A DNA stretch of 64,000 nt from Propionibacteriaceae bacterium (lineage in GTDB: Bacteria > Actinomycetota > Actinomycetes > Propionibacteriales > Propionibacteriaceae): the NCBI GenBank assembly GCA_009780915.1, contig WQZD01000003.1:1-64000 (forward strand), read 5' to 3'. Under the pieces are notes generated by a model. It ran no database searches. It had not been told where the DNA came from and worked only from the letters and a program-made list of their open reading frames with translations. Of this stretch, positions 56,478-64,000 are shown one piece after another. Both the position numbers and the translations under genes were made by a program. Each line of letters starts with the position of its first letter. The stretch's first letter is position 1.

Positions 56478-58423
56478 GGAGGCGGGTTGAGCCTGGTCAG
56501 GGCGTCCAGGACAGTCTGGCGGTTGGTCGTCATCCACAAGGGCGGCATGGAGGCGACCAGGAACGGACCGTAGTTCGCCCGCAGGAGGCGAGAGTCGAGG
56601 ATGGCGACCACGCCCTGATCGCTGGTTCGCCGGATGAGACGGCCGGTGCCTTGGGCCAGCATCAATCCGGCGTGGAAGGCCGCGACCTCCATGAAACCGT
56701 TGCCTCCCTTCTTCGCGACGTCCAGCTGCCGGGCCTGCATGAGGGGCTCGTCCGGGCGTGGGAACGGGATGCGGTCGACGATGACCAGGTTGCAGGTCTC
56801 CCCCGGCGCGTCCACCCCCTGCCACAAGGAGATCGTTCCGAACAGGGACAGTTCGGGGTCGGCGATGAAACGGGCGATCAGGTCCGGCAGATGACCCTCC
56901 CCTTGGAGGAGCACCTGCTTGTCGGTGGTGTGGCGCACGAAATCCGCCGCCCGTTCCGCCGCCCGCATGGAGGAGAACAGGCCCAGGGCGTGGCCGTCCC
57001 CGGCTTGGACCAGGTCGGCGATCTCCCTCAACGCGTCGTCCGAGATGCCGTCCCGCCCGGGAGGCGGCAGATGGGCGGCCACGTAGCAGATGCCTTGAGC
57101 CTGGTAATCGAAGGGAGACCCCACGTCGCAGGCGTCGTAGATCTCCTCCTGCTCGCCTGTCAGGCCGAGGTTGATGGCGATGGGGGTGAAGGAGTCCCCG
57201 AGTTTGAGTGTGGCCGAGGTCAGGACGGTGGTCTGATGGTCGAGGATCCCCGCCCGGATGGCGCCGGCCACCCGCAGGGGCGCCACGACCAGGTAGGGTC
57301 CCACCCGTGGCCGTACCGAGACCCAGACCACCTCGTCGTCTCCCGCCGAGCCCACCCGGTCGCAGATGTCGAAGATCTGCTTGACGGCGTTGGCGATCTG
57401 TTCCAGACGTGGGTTGGACGGGTTTCGCCCGATGGCGCTCATGCCGGTGCGCATGGCGGCTCTCAGGTCGCTCACGGCGTCCAAGACGGCGCCGTCCCGC
57501 ACCCTGCCCGGCTCGGCCTCGTCCATGGCTTCGGAGAACCTCTCCGCCGCCCCCCGCAGGGCGTTCGACGACTCGTCCGACAGGGTGGAGGCGGCCATGC
57601 GTACGGCCCTGTCGACCATACGGGGGCTCAACTCGTCTGTCTTGGAGGTCGTCACGCGGGCGGCGAGCTCGTGCGCCTCGTCCAGCACCAACAGATCCGG
57701 GTCCAGGATGGCCCATCCGTGGTCCGCCTCGATGGCCACGAGGGCGTGGTTGGTGACAACCAGCTGTGACACGGCGGCGCGTTGCCGGGCGGCCTGGACG
57801 AAGCACTCGTCGATGTGGGCGCAGGCGGGGCCCACGCACTCCGTCCCCGAGATGGAGATCTGGGTCCAGGCCCGCGGCGAATGGCTGGGCGCGTCGTCAC
57901 GGTCGGCGACACGGCTGTGCTCCGACATGTCCTCCGCCCAGGAGCGCAGGGCGACGACCTGCTTGCCGAGGGAGGAGTCCGCGTCGACGGGCTCGTCGTC
58001 GTCGAGATCGTCCAGGCTGTACTGCCGTTCCAGGGGGTCGACGGGGGCGTCGCGGATCTTCATCAGGCACGGATAGTTGGAGCCGCCTTTGAGCACGCAC
58101 CAGGAGATCGCGGGAAGCTTCTCGGCTGCTGCGGCGGCCATGATCGTCGGGATGTCTTTGGCCGCCAACTGGGACTGCAGGGCCAGGGTCGCGGTGGCGA
58201 CGGTGACACGGGCATGCGGGTTCTGGGCCAGATGGGCGACCACAGGGGCCAGGTATCCCAGGGACTTCCCCGTTCCCGTCCCCGCCTGGATGAGGGCGTG
58301 CCGATGCGTGGCGATCGCGTCGTCGATGGCGTGGGCCATCTGCTCCTGGCCCGGTCTCGGCGCGCCTGAGATGGCCTCGACGGCTCGGGCCAACAGTCGC
58401 GCGCTCATAGTGTCATCCAGCAC
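56465..58423 (-). CDS. dinG: DinG-family ATP-dependent helicase
   Basis: This 652-residue superfamily-2 helicase has Walker A QAGTGTGKS near 43-51, the Fe-S cysteines (C in WCVLKGGSNYPC near 108-119 and CVGPACAHIDEC near 201-212), DEAH motif VLDEAHELAARV near 249, and C-terminal motifs WQGVDAPGE and GRLIRRTSDQG. It would unwind DNA, R-loops or D-loops. The GTG at 58423 is favoured by a TACACT -10 placed 6 bases upstream; ATG 58408 is an alternative. It converges on and overlaps the cyclodehydratase-like gene by 13 bases. Confidence 0.9.
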   Translation of the reverse strand: MLDDTMSARLLARAVEAISGAPRPGQEQMAHAIDDAIATHRHALIQAGTGTGKSLGYLAPVVAHLAQNPHARVTVATATLALQSQLAAKDIPTIMAAAAAEKLPAISWCVLKGGSNYPCLMKIRDAPVDPLERQYSLDDLDDDEPVDADSSLGKQVVALRSWAEDMSEHSRVADRDDAPSHSPRAWTQISISGTECVGPACAHIDECFVQAARQRAAVSQLVVTNHALVAIEADHGWAILDPDLLVLDEAHELAARVTTSKTDELSPRMVDRAVRMAASTLSDESSNALRGAAERFSEAMDEAEPGRVRDGAVLDAVSDLRAAMRTGMSAIGRNPSNPRLEQIANAVKQIFDICDRVGSAGDDEVVWVSVRPRVGPYLVVAPLRVAGAIRAGILDHQTTVLTSATLKLGDSFTPIAINLGLTGEQEEIYDACDVGSPFDYQAQGICYVAAHLPPPGRDGISDDALREIADLVQAGDGHALGLFSSMRAAERAADFVRHTTDKQVLLQGEGHLPDLIARFIADPELSLFGTISLWQGVDAPGETCNLVIVDRIPFPRPDEPLMQARQLDVAKKGGNGFMEVAAFHAGLMLAQGTGRLIRRTSDQGVVAILDSRLLRANYGPFLVASMPPLWMTTNRQTVLDALTRLNPPPQTA

Positions 58424-58429
58424 CGGATC

Positions 58430-58435
58430 AGTGTA
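58430..58435 (-). promoter_or_regulatory. -10 element of leaderless dinG
   Basis: TACACT on the minus strand, 6 nt before the GTG at 58423. Confidence 0.5.
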
Positions 58436-58501
58436 CCCACTGGGCGTATCCCTTGGGGCACAGGCACGCCTGTGCGCCCTGCTCCTGGGCCCGGACATAC
58501 G

Positions 58502-59920
58502 TCAGAGGCTCGCCGTGCGATCCTCGACGACGTAGGGCTGGAGGAAGCCGGACAAAGCCGATCCGACACGGGCGACCACGAGTGTTCCCGACGCTGTGTG
58601 CTCGATCGACTCCACGGCGCCCTGGCGATGCACGCGATCCAGGAGGTCTCCGCGTTCGTACGGGATGAGGACCTGGATCAGGGCGTCCAACTCGGGCAGG
58701 CGCTCTTCGACGCGGTGGAGCAGGTCGTCCAGCCCCTCGCCCGTGCGCACGCTGACCAGGAGGGCGTCGGGGAACCGCGCGCGAAGCCCGGCCACGGTGT
58801 GCTCGTCGACCAGGTCGATCTTGTTGATGACGATCTGCTCGGGGATCGACGCCGCGTCGATGGTGGACAGGACCTCGTGGACGGCGGCGATCTGGCCGGC
58901 GGGATCCGGGTCGGAGCCGTCCACCACATGGACCAAGAGGTCAGCGCTCATCGACTCTTCCAAGGTGGAGGCGAAGGCCTCCACCAGGTCGGTGGGCAAG
59001 CGACGGATGAATCCCACGGTGTCGGTCATGGTGTACTCGCGCCCACCGCTGGTCTCGCACCGCCGTGTGGTGGGGTCGAGGGTGGCGAACAGGGAGTCGT
59101 CCACGAGGACTCCGGCATGGGTCAGACGGTTGAGGAGGGAGGACTTCCCCGCGTTGGTGTACCCGACGATGGCGACGGAGGGCACCTTGTTGCGCACGCG
59201 CTCGGCGCGTTTGACGTCACGGTTGGCCTTCATCTGCTTCAACTGGGCGCGCAACCGGGAGATACGCGACGAGATCCGTCGTCGGTCCGTCTCGATCTTG
59301 GTCTCTCCGGGGCCTCGGCCCCCGATGCCCGCGCCCGAGGCGGCGCGCCCTCCGACTTGGCGGGACAGGCTGGCGCCCCATCCGCGCAGGCGTTGGCGCA
59401 GGTACATCAGCTGGGCCAGCTCGACTTGGGCTTTGCCCTCTTTGGACTTGGCGTGCTGGGCGAAGATGTCGAGGATGAGCGCCGTGCGGTCGATCACTTT
59501 CACGCCGACCCGGTCTTCGAGGTTCCTCAACTGGGCGGGTGTCAGCTCCCCGTCGCAGATGACGGTGTCCGCCCCCACCGTGGACACGACGGTGGTCAAC
59601 TCAGTCACCTTGCCGCGGCCGAGGAACGTCGCGGGGTCCGGCACGGATCGCGACTGCATGATCCCGGCGAGCACATGGGACCCGGCGGTCTCGGCCAGGA
59701 GTTGGAGTTCCCCGAAGGAGCGGTGGACCTCGGCGTCGGACAGGGACGAACTGCCGATGCCGACCAGCACCACCCGCTCCAGTCGCAGGGCACGGTACTC
59801 GACTTCGGTGATGTCGTGGAGGTCCGTGCGGATCCCCTCGATGCGGCGAAGGGAGATACGATCGGCGAGATCCGCCTCGCCGGGATCCATGTCATACTCG
59901 TCGAAGCTCTCTTCAGCCAT
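58502..59920 (-). CDS. hflX: Ribosome-associated GTPase HflX
   Basis: HflX binds the ribosomal 50S subunit and splits stalled ribosomes. The 472-residue protein has the N-terminal HflX domain (GRGKVTELTTVV near 100) and the Gly-rich linker GRGPGETKIETDRRRI near 205. The GTPase domain has G1 GYTNAGKSS near 252, G3 DTVGF near 299 and G4 NKIDL near 368. Its start overlaps the dapF 3' end by 8 bases, and the GGAGGTG within dapF serves as ribosome binding site. The dapF-hflX pairing is common in actinobacteria. Confidence 0.94.
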   Translation of the reverse strand: MAEESFDEYDMDPGEADLADRISLRRIEGIRTDLHDITEVEYRALRLERVVLVGIGSSSLSDAEVHRSFGELQLLAETAGSHVLAGIMQSRSVPDPATFLGRGKVTELTTVVSTVGADTVICDGELTPAQLRNLEDRVGVKVIDRTALILDIFAQHAKSKEGKAQVELAQLMYLRQRLRGWGASLSRQVGGRAASGAGIGGRGPGETKIETDRRRISSRISRLRAQLKQMKANRDVKRAERVRNKVPSVAIVGYTNAGKSSLLNRLTHAGVLVDDSLFATLDPTTRRCETSGGREYTMTDTVGFIRRLPTDLVEAFASTLEESMSADLLVHVVDGSDPDPAGQIAAVHEVLSTIDAASIPEQIVINKIDLVDEHTVAGLRARFPDALLVSVRTGEGLDDLLHRVEERLPELDALIQVLIPYERGDLLDRVHRQGAVESIEHTASGTLVVARVGSALSGFLQPYVVEDRTASL

Positions 59921-60743
59921 GAGGAAGCGTCACCTCCCCGCGGGCGACGATGACGGCGGGCCCGGTCAGACGTGCCTCGCCATCGGAGGTGATGTCCACT
60001 CTCAACGTCCCTCCTGGAACCTCCACGACGCAGGTCCCGGCCGTCCGGCCGGTCCGGTTCAGATGATCGAGGGCCACCGCGACGACCCCCGTCCCACAGG
60101 ACATGGTCTCCCCCACGCCGCGCTCGAAGACACGCATCGCAACCGTGCCGTCGGGGGTGTCGGCGGCGAATTCCACATTGGCGCCCTCGGGGAAGACGCC
60201 CGGATCGAGGCTGGGGGCGAAGGAGAGGTCCAGGCCGGCCACCAGGGTCGGATCGCCCAGCCGGATGACGCAGTGCGGGTTCCCGACGTCCACGGGACGG
60301 CCCTGCCACTCAGCGGACCCCACGCCCACCGTCGTGAGGGTGTCGGATTCGTGGGGGACGCCCATGGTCACACAGATCGTCCCATCCTTGTTCACGGTGG
60401 CGCGTCGCGCCCCGGCGCGGGTCGCGACATCGATGTGGTCCCCCGAGACGAGGTTCTCGTCGAGGAGCCAGCGGACGAAGACTCTCAGCCCGTTGCCACA
60501 GGTCTGGGCGATGGAGCCGTCGGCGTTGCGGTAGTCCATGAACCACCACTCGCCCGGGCCCGACCAGTCGGGCATCTTCTCGGCCTTGACCGCCCTCAGC
60601 AAGCCATCGGCGCCGACGCCGGCGCGACGATCGCAGAGGAATCGCACGTCCTCGACGCTGGGGTTGAGCATGGCGGAGCGGTCCTGGATGAGGACGAAGT
60701 CATTCAGGGTTCCGTGCCCTTTGGCGAAAGACCAGGTGCGCAT
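59913..60743 (-). CDS. dapF: Diaminopimelate epimerase
   Basis: It converts LL- to meso-diaminopimelate for peptidoglycan and lysine. The 276-residue enzyme has the two catalytic-Cys motifs: AQTCGNGLR near 83 and MSCGTGVVA near 215. The substrate pocket has GNPHCVIR near 153. Length is normal. It has GAGAGTGAG before the ATG. Genes miaA (upstream, same strand) and hflX (downstream) complete the conserved miaA-dapF-hflX order. Confidence 0.95.
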   Translation of the reverse strand: MRTWSFAKGHGTLNDFVLIQDRSAMLNPSVEDVRFLCDRRAGVGADGLLRAVKAEKMPDWSGPGEWWFMDYRNADGSIAQTCGNGLRVFVRWLLDENLVSGDHIDVATRAGARRATVNKDGTICVTMGVPHESDTLTTVGVGSAEWQGRPVDVGNPHCVIRLGDPTLVAGLDLSFAPSLDPGVFPEGANVEFAADTPDGTVAMRVFERGVGETMSCGTGVVAVALDHLNRTGRTAGTCVVEVPGGTLRVDITSDGEARLTGPAVIVARGEVTLPHG

Positions 60744-60816
60744 GTCTCACTCTCACTGACGATTCTTGGTCAAGGATACCCCTGATCACGCCGAGGTCGG
60801 CACAAGACGGGATGCT

Positions 60817-61731
60817 TCAGCCCAGCAGGCGGAGCACGTCAGCGGTGTCCACGTCTGCTGGAAGCCACTGGATACGGGGGTCGCGTCGCCACCATGTCAG
60901 TTGTTTACGGGAGAACTGGCGGGTGCGGATCACGGTCCATTCCCGGGCCTCGTCCTCGGTGGTCACACCGTCGAGGTGATCGAGGATCTGGCGGTATCCG
61001 ATGGCCCGTGAGGCGGTGCGGGCCTCGCGCAAGCCCCGGGCTTCCAGGGCACGGACCTCCTCGACGAAGCCTTCAGCCCACATGGCCGCGACCCGTGTCT
61101 CGATGCGGGCGTCCATCGTGGCACGGTCGACGGTCAGGCCGATGTGGAGCACCGAGTCCAGCGCATAGGTCCACGTCGGCAGGCTGGCGCGGAACTCGCC
61201 TGTCAGTTCGATGGCTTCCAAAGCCCGCACGATCCGTCGGGAGTCCGTCGGGTCGATGGCGTCCGCCGCGTCAGGGGACAGAGAACGCAGCCTCTCGTGC
61301 ATGTGGTCGGCCCCCAGCAGGGACAATTCCTGCGTCAGGCGCCCCCTCACCGTCTCGTCGGTGGCCGGGAAGGTCACGTCGTCGACGATGGCGTGCAGGT
61401 ACAGGGCGGAGCCCCCGACCACGATGGGCAGGACCTGGCGGCGTCGGCAGTCGGCGATGATGTCGCGAGCCATGCCCTGGAAGGCGGCCACGGAGGCGGA
61501 TTGGTCGATGTCCATGATGTCGATCAAATGGTGCGGGACGCGACGGCGGTCCGCCAGGCTCGGCTTGGCTGTGCCGATGTCCATCCCGCGGTAGACGAGC
61601 ATGGAGTCGGCGTTGACGATCTCGGCGGGTTGGCCGGTCTCGGCCAGGGCCTCGGCGAGGTCGATGGCCAACCGGGATTTCCCGGTGGCGGTGGCGCCAG
61701 CCAGAACGAGGACTTCGTACACGGCATCCAT
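60817..61731 (-). CDS. miaA: tRNA dimethylallyltransferase
   Basis: MiaA puts a dimethylallyl group on A37 of tRNAs reading UNN codons. The 304-residue protein has P-loop GATATGKSRLA near 11-19, the tRNA/isoprenoid region NADSMLVYRGMDIGTAKP near 39-56 and VVGGSALYLHA near 98, and ends with RQFSRKQLTWWRRDPRI. The ATG at 61731 gives the standard N-terminus. It begins the miaA-dapF-hflX run, with 73 bases before dapF. Confidence 0.95.
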   Translation of the reverse strand: MDAVYEVLVLAGATATGKSRLAIDLAEALAETGQPAEIVNADSMLVYRGMDIGTAKPSLADRRRVPHHLIDIMDIDQSASVAAFQGMARDIIADCRRRQVLPIVVGGSALYLHAIVDDVTFPATDETVRGRLTQELSLLGADHMHERLRSLSPDAADAIDPTDSRRIVRALEAIELTGEFRASLPTWTYALDSVLHIGLTVDRATMDARIETRVAAMWAEGFVEEVRALEARGLREARTASRAIGYRQILDHLDGVTTEDEAREWTVIRTRQFSRKQLTWWRRDPRIQWLPADVDTADVLRLLG

Positions 61732-61787
61732 TCTGTCATGCCCAGATCGCCTGAGACCCCTCCGGGGGATGGTCGTCGGGCGTCGCG

Positions 61788-63593
61788 TCAGCCTTCCAGT
61801 TCTTGGGCCACGTCGAGCCACTGCGCCTCCAGGGCCTCGCGCTGGTCGCGCGCCTGGTCGATCTTCAGGCCGAGGTCGTGCAAGCTGGCCCAGTCGCTGG
61901 GATCTGTCTCGGTCACCTGGTGGGTCAGGGCTTCGATGGCCTGGTCGGCTTTGGCCAGCTTGGCTTCCACGCCGGCCAGCGTCTTGCGCAGGGCTCGATC
62001 GTGGGCGGACGCGCTGACGGTGGAGACGGTTGTGGCGACGGGTTTGCCCGGGGAGTCGACCCGGGCCGGGGCGTCGAGGTCGGCCAGGTACTGGTCGACG
62101 CCCCCGGGCAGATGGCGGAGCCGTCCGTCGAGGACCGCGTACTGCTGGTCCGTGACTCTCTCCATGAAGTACCGGTCGTGGGAGACCACGATCACCGTTC
62201 CCGGCCAGCCGTCGAGGAGGTCTTCGAGGGCGGTCAGCATGTCGGTGTCGACGTCGTTGGTCGGCTCGTCCAGGATCAGGACGTTGGGCTCTTGGCACAT
62301 GACCAACAAGATCTGCAGCCGCCTGATCTGTCCCCCGGACAGTTCGCGCACCCGTGTGGACAGGGCGGAGGAGGGGAAGCCGAGTCTCTCCAGGAGTTGC
62401 CCGGGGCCCACATCCTTGCCCTCGACCTGGAAGACGGTCTTCAACCGGGCGATCACCTCGCGGACCATGTCGTCCATGACCTCCTCCAGGGCGTCCTTGG
62501 TCTGGTCGAGGAAGCCCACGCGTACGGTCTTGCCACGGGTGACCCGTCCCGACGTCGGTTCCAGACGTCCCGTGACGAGCCCCAGCAGGGTGGACTTGCC
62601 CGCGCCGTTGGGCCCGAGGATGCCTGTGCGCTCCCCCGGCGCGATCCGCCATGTCACGTCGGTGAGGATGGGCGTGTCAGGGCTGACGTCGGCAGGGGCC
62701 GGGGTGTACGAGAAGCCCGCGTCCACCAGGTCGACGACCTTCTTGCCCAGTCGGGCCATGGCCATGGTGCTCAGTTGCACCCCGTTGCGGATCTCGGGCA
62801 CGTCGGCGATCAAGGCGTTGGCGGCGTCGACCCGGAAGCGAGGTTTGGAGGTACGGGCCGGCGCCCCTCGACGCAACCAGGCCAACTCCTTGCGCATGAG
62901 GTTCTGTCGCTTGGCCTGCACGACGGCCGCCTGCCTGTCGCGCTCCACGCGGGCGAGGACGTACGCCGCGTACCCCCCGGAGAAGGGCTCGACGATCTGG
63001 TCGTGCACCTCCCAGGTCTGCGAGACCACTTCGTCGAGGAACCACCGGTCGTGGGTCACCACCAGCAGCCCTCCCTTGGACGCCGGCCAGCGTGTGGAGA
63101 GGTGGCGTGCCAGCCAGGAGATTGCCTGGAGGTCCAGGTGATTGGTCGGCTCGTCGAGGGCCAGAACGTCCCAGTCCTGGACGAGGAGGGCGGCCAGGGC
63201 CACTTTCCGTCGCTCGCCGCCGCTCAGGGTGTCAATGGGGCGCTCCAGGTCCATCCCTACTAACAATCCGTCCATGATTGAGCGCATTTTGCTGTTGGAT
63301 GCCCACTCATACCTCTGAATGTCACCAAAGACAGCCTTTTCGATACTCGCCGATCCTTGAAGCTCGTCGTCTTGGGAGAGGAAGCCGACCCTCAATCCAC
63401 CTCGACACGTGACCTGTCCCGTGGTGGGGGTGAGGCGTCGGGCGAGGATGGAGAGCAAGGACGACTTCCCCCCGGCGTTGGCCCCGACGATCCCCACTCG
63501 GTCGCCGTCGTCGATGCCGCAGGTCACCTGGTCCAAGACATGCTTGGTCGGGTACTCCAACCCGATCTTCTCGGCGGACAACAGATGAGCCAT
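61788..63593 (-). CDS. ABC-F ATPase, Uup-like
   Basis: This 601-residue soluble protein has two ABC domains in tandem. In the first, Walker A is GANAGGKSS near 38, signature TLSGGERRKVALA near 122 and Walker B LALDEPTNHLDLQ. In the second, Walker A is GPNGAGKST near 328, signature LSGGQIRRLQ near 422 and Walker B LILDEPTNDVD. It has the basic inter-domain linker (AWLRRGAPARTSKP) and a C-terminal coiled coil (about 530-595) as in Uup, which binds DNA or ribosomes. GGAGG precedes the ATG. The gene is 57 bases upstream of miaA. Confidence 0.92.
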   Translation of the reverse strand: MAHLLSAEKIGLEYPTKHVLDQVTCGIDDGDRVGIVGANAGGKSSLLSILARRLTPTTGQVTCRGGLRVGFLSQDDELQGSASIEKAVFGDIQRYEWASNSKMRSIMDGLLVGMDLERPIDTLSGGERRKVALAALLVQDWDVLALDEPTNHLDLQAISWLARHLSTRWPASKGGLLVVTHDRWFLDEVVSQTWEVHDQIVEPFSGGYAAYVLARVERDRQAAVVQAKRQNLMRKELAWLRRGAPARTSKPRFRVDAANALIADVPEIRNGVQLSTMAMARLGKKVVDLVDAGFSYTPAPADVSPDTPILTDVTWRIAPGERTGILGPNGAGKSTLLGLVTGRLEPTSGRVTRGKTVRVGFLDQTKDALEEVMDDMVREVIARLKTVFQVEGKDVGPGQLLERLGFPSSALSTRVRELSGGQIRRLQILLVMCQEPNVLILDEPTNDVDTDMLTALEDLLDGWPGTVIVVSHDRYFMERVTDQQYAVLDGRLRHLPGGVDQYLADLDAPARVDSPGKPVATTVSTVSASAHDRALRKTLAGVEAKLAKADQAIEALTHQVTETDPSDWASLHDLGLKIDQARDQREALEAQWLDVAQELEG

Positions 63594-63710
63594 GTGGCCT
63601 CCAGACCTGGATCACGGCTCGCCACACCTGGCCCTGGCGCGGGGTCGAGCATGACGAGGCGAACCTCGTCGGTTCGCTCGTCCTAGGCTACCCGCCGGCC
63701 TCCACCCGGT

Positions 63711-63748
63711 GTAACATTGCGGAAACACTGACGAAACTGACAGGCAAT
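63711..63748 (+). promoter_or_regulatory. GlnR-type repeat upstream of glnA
   Basis: GTAAC-N6-GAAAC (63711-63726) matches the actinobacterial GlnR half-site pair. It is followed, each at the same 11-bp period, by another GAAAC (63733-63737) and a weaker GCAAT (63744-63748). It lies 66 bases before the glnA start, a place fitting nitrogen control. MtrA recognises a similar sequence. Confidence 0.55.
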
Positions 63749-63813
63749 CAGCGCCTGAGAAGCTCGTCTCACGAGGCAGACGACCTCATCACCACCAGTA
63801 GTCGGAGGAATCA

Positions 63814-64000
63814 ATGTTCAGCACACCTGATGAGTTGTTGGCGTACGCGAGCGATAACGGGATCGAGAACTTCGACATCCGGTTCTGCGACCTTCCCGGC
63901 GTCATGCAGCACTTCACCGTGCCGAAAGAGTCGTTCGGGGAAGAGGTCTTCACGGAGGGGCTGGCCTTCGACGGCTCCAGCATCCGTGGGTTCCAGCAGG
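63814..64000 (+). CDS. glnA: Glutamine synthetase type I, 5' part (cut by window end)
   Basis: It makes glutamine from glutamate, ammonia and ATP. The first 62 codons start with [20 protein letters not shown] and contain the beta-grasp element [17 protein letters not shown] and the end [11 protein letters not shown], all typical of GSI enzymes. CGGAGG lies 5-10 bases before the ATG. The frame is open to the last base of the window. It stands behind a GlnR-type repeat and divergent from the ABC-F gene. Confidence 0.95.
   Translation, partial: MFSTPDELLAYASDNGIENFDIRFCDLPGVMQHFTVPKESFGEEVFTEGLAFDGSSIRGFQQ

Overview
The window is GC-rich actinobacterial chromosome with dense, mostly operonic coding. 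The gene content fits a Propionibacteriaceae-like organism, though this is an inference from gene content and not a species call. The main clues are methylmalonyl-CoA epimerase next to a DivIVA-type coiled-coil protein, a PduO-type cobalamin adenosyltransferase, the NucS mismatch endonuclease, the GlgE/maltokinase alpha-glucan pathway, the UPF0182-PDZ-DUF2342-DUF5679 block, and many apparently leaderless genes in which a -10 hexamer sits 6-8 nt before ATG or GTG. No rRNA, tRNA, CRISPR array or complete insertion sequence was recognised.

Region 1 (1-1.2 kb) is the edge of a decayed prophage with scaffold, capsid and MuF-like head-gene fragments in a permuted order. Region 2 (1.2-6.2 kb) holds an XRE-like regulator, a CUT1 sugar ABC transporter (binding protein plus two permeases, no ATPase) and a divergent maltokinase. 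Region 3 (6.2-16.1 kb) is housekeeping: a CdsZ-like zinc-ribbon protein, aminopeptidase P, phosphatidylserine decarboxylase and synthase, a CitE-like lyase, Mrp/ApbC, glutamate dehydrogenase and LigA. Region 4 (16.2-22.7 kb) is a glycogen cluster, glgX-glgE-glgB. With maltokinase and the phosphoglucomutase at 25.3 kb it links imported maltose or trehalose to GlgE-type alpha-glucan. Region 5 (22.7-32.7 kb) carries a LysE exporter, a GntR/FadR regulator, a CnoX-like thioredoxin-TPR protein, Pgm, small membrane proteins, Mce, the coiled-coil protein, NucS, a cyclophilin lipoprotein, PduO and a three-gene overlapping run.

Region 6 (32.7-40.4 kb) has GcvP with an upstream lipoprotein gene, an orphan RelB/DinJ-type antitoxin, a PLDc_N protein with an ABC-2 exporter, a HAD hydrolase and a Nudix hydrolase. 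Region 7 (40.5-44.7 kb) is the most accessory-looking stretch. It holds a small secreted crystallin/I36-like protein, a perfect 16-bp-arm hairpin, a LolD/MacB-type ATPase and an FtsX-type permease, all on the minus strand, with lower-GC flanks. It is my best candidate for an undescribed system, with the layout of a secreted-factor plus self-protection or export ABC module.

Region 8 (44.7-64 kb) returns to core genes: a GH13 amylase, PEBP, YbaK, an M16 peptidase pair, UPF0182, PDZ/Lon-like, DUF2342, DUF5679 and a cyclodehydratase-like protein. These are followed by DinG, HflX, DapF, MiaA and an ABC-F ATPase, and finally the 5' end of glnA behind a run of 11-bp-spaced GlnR-type half-sites.
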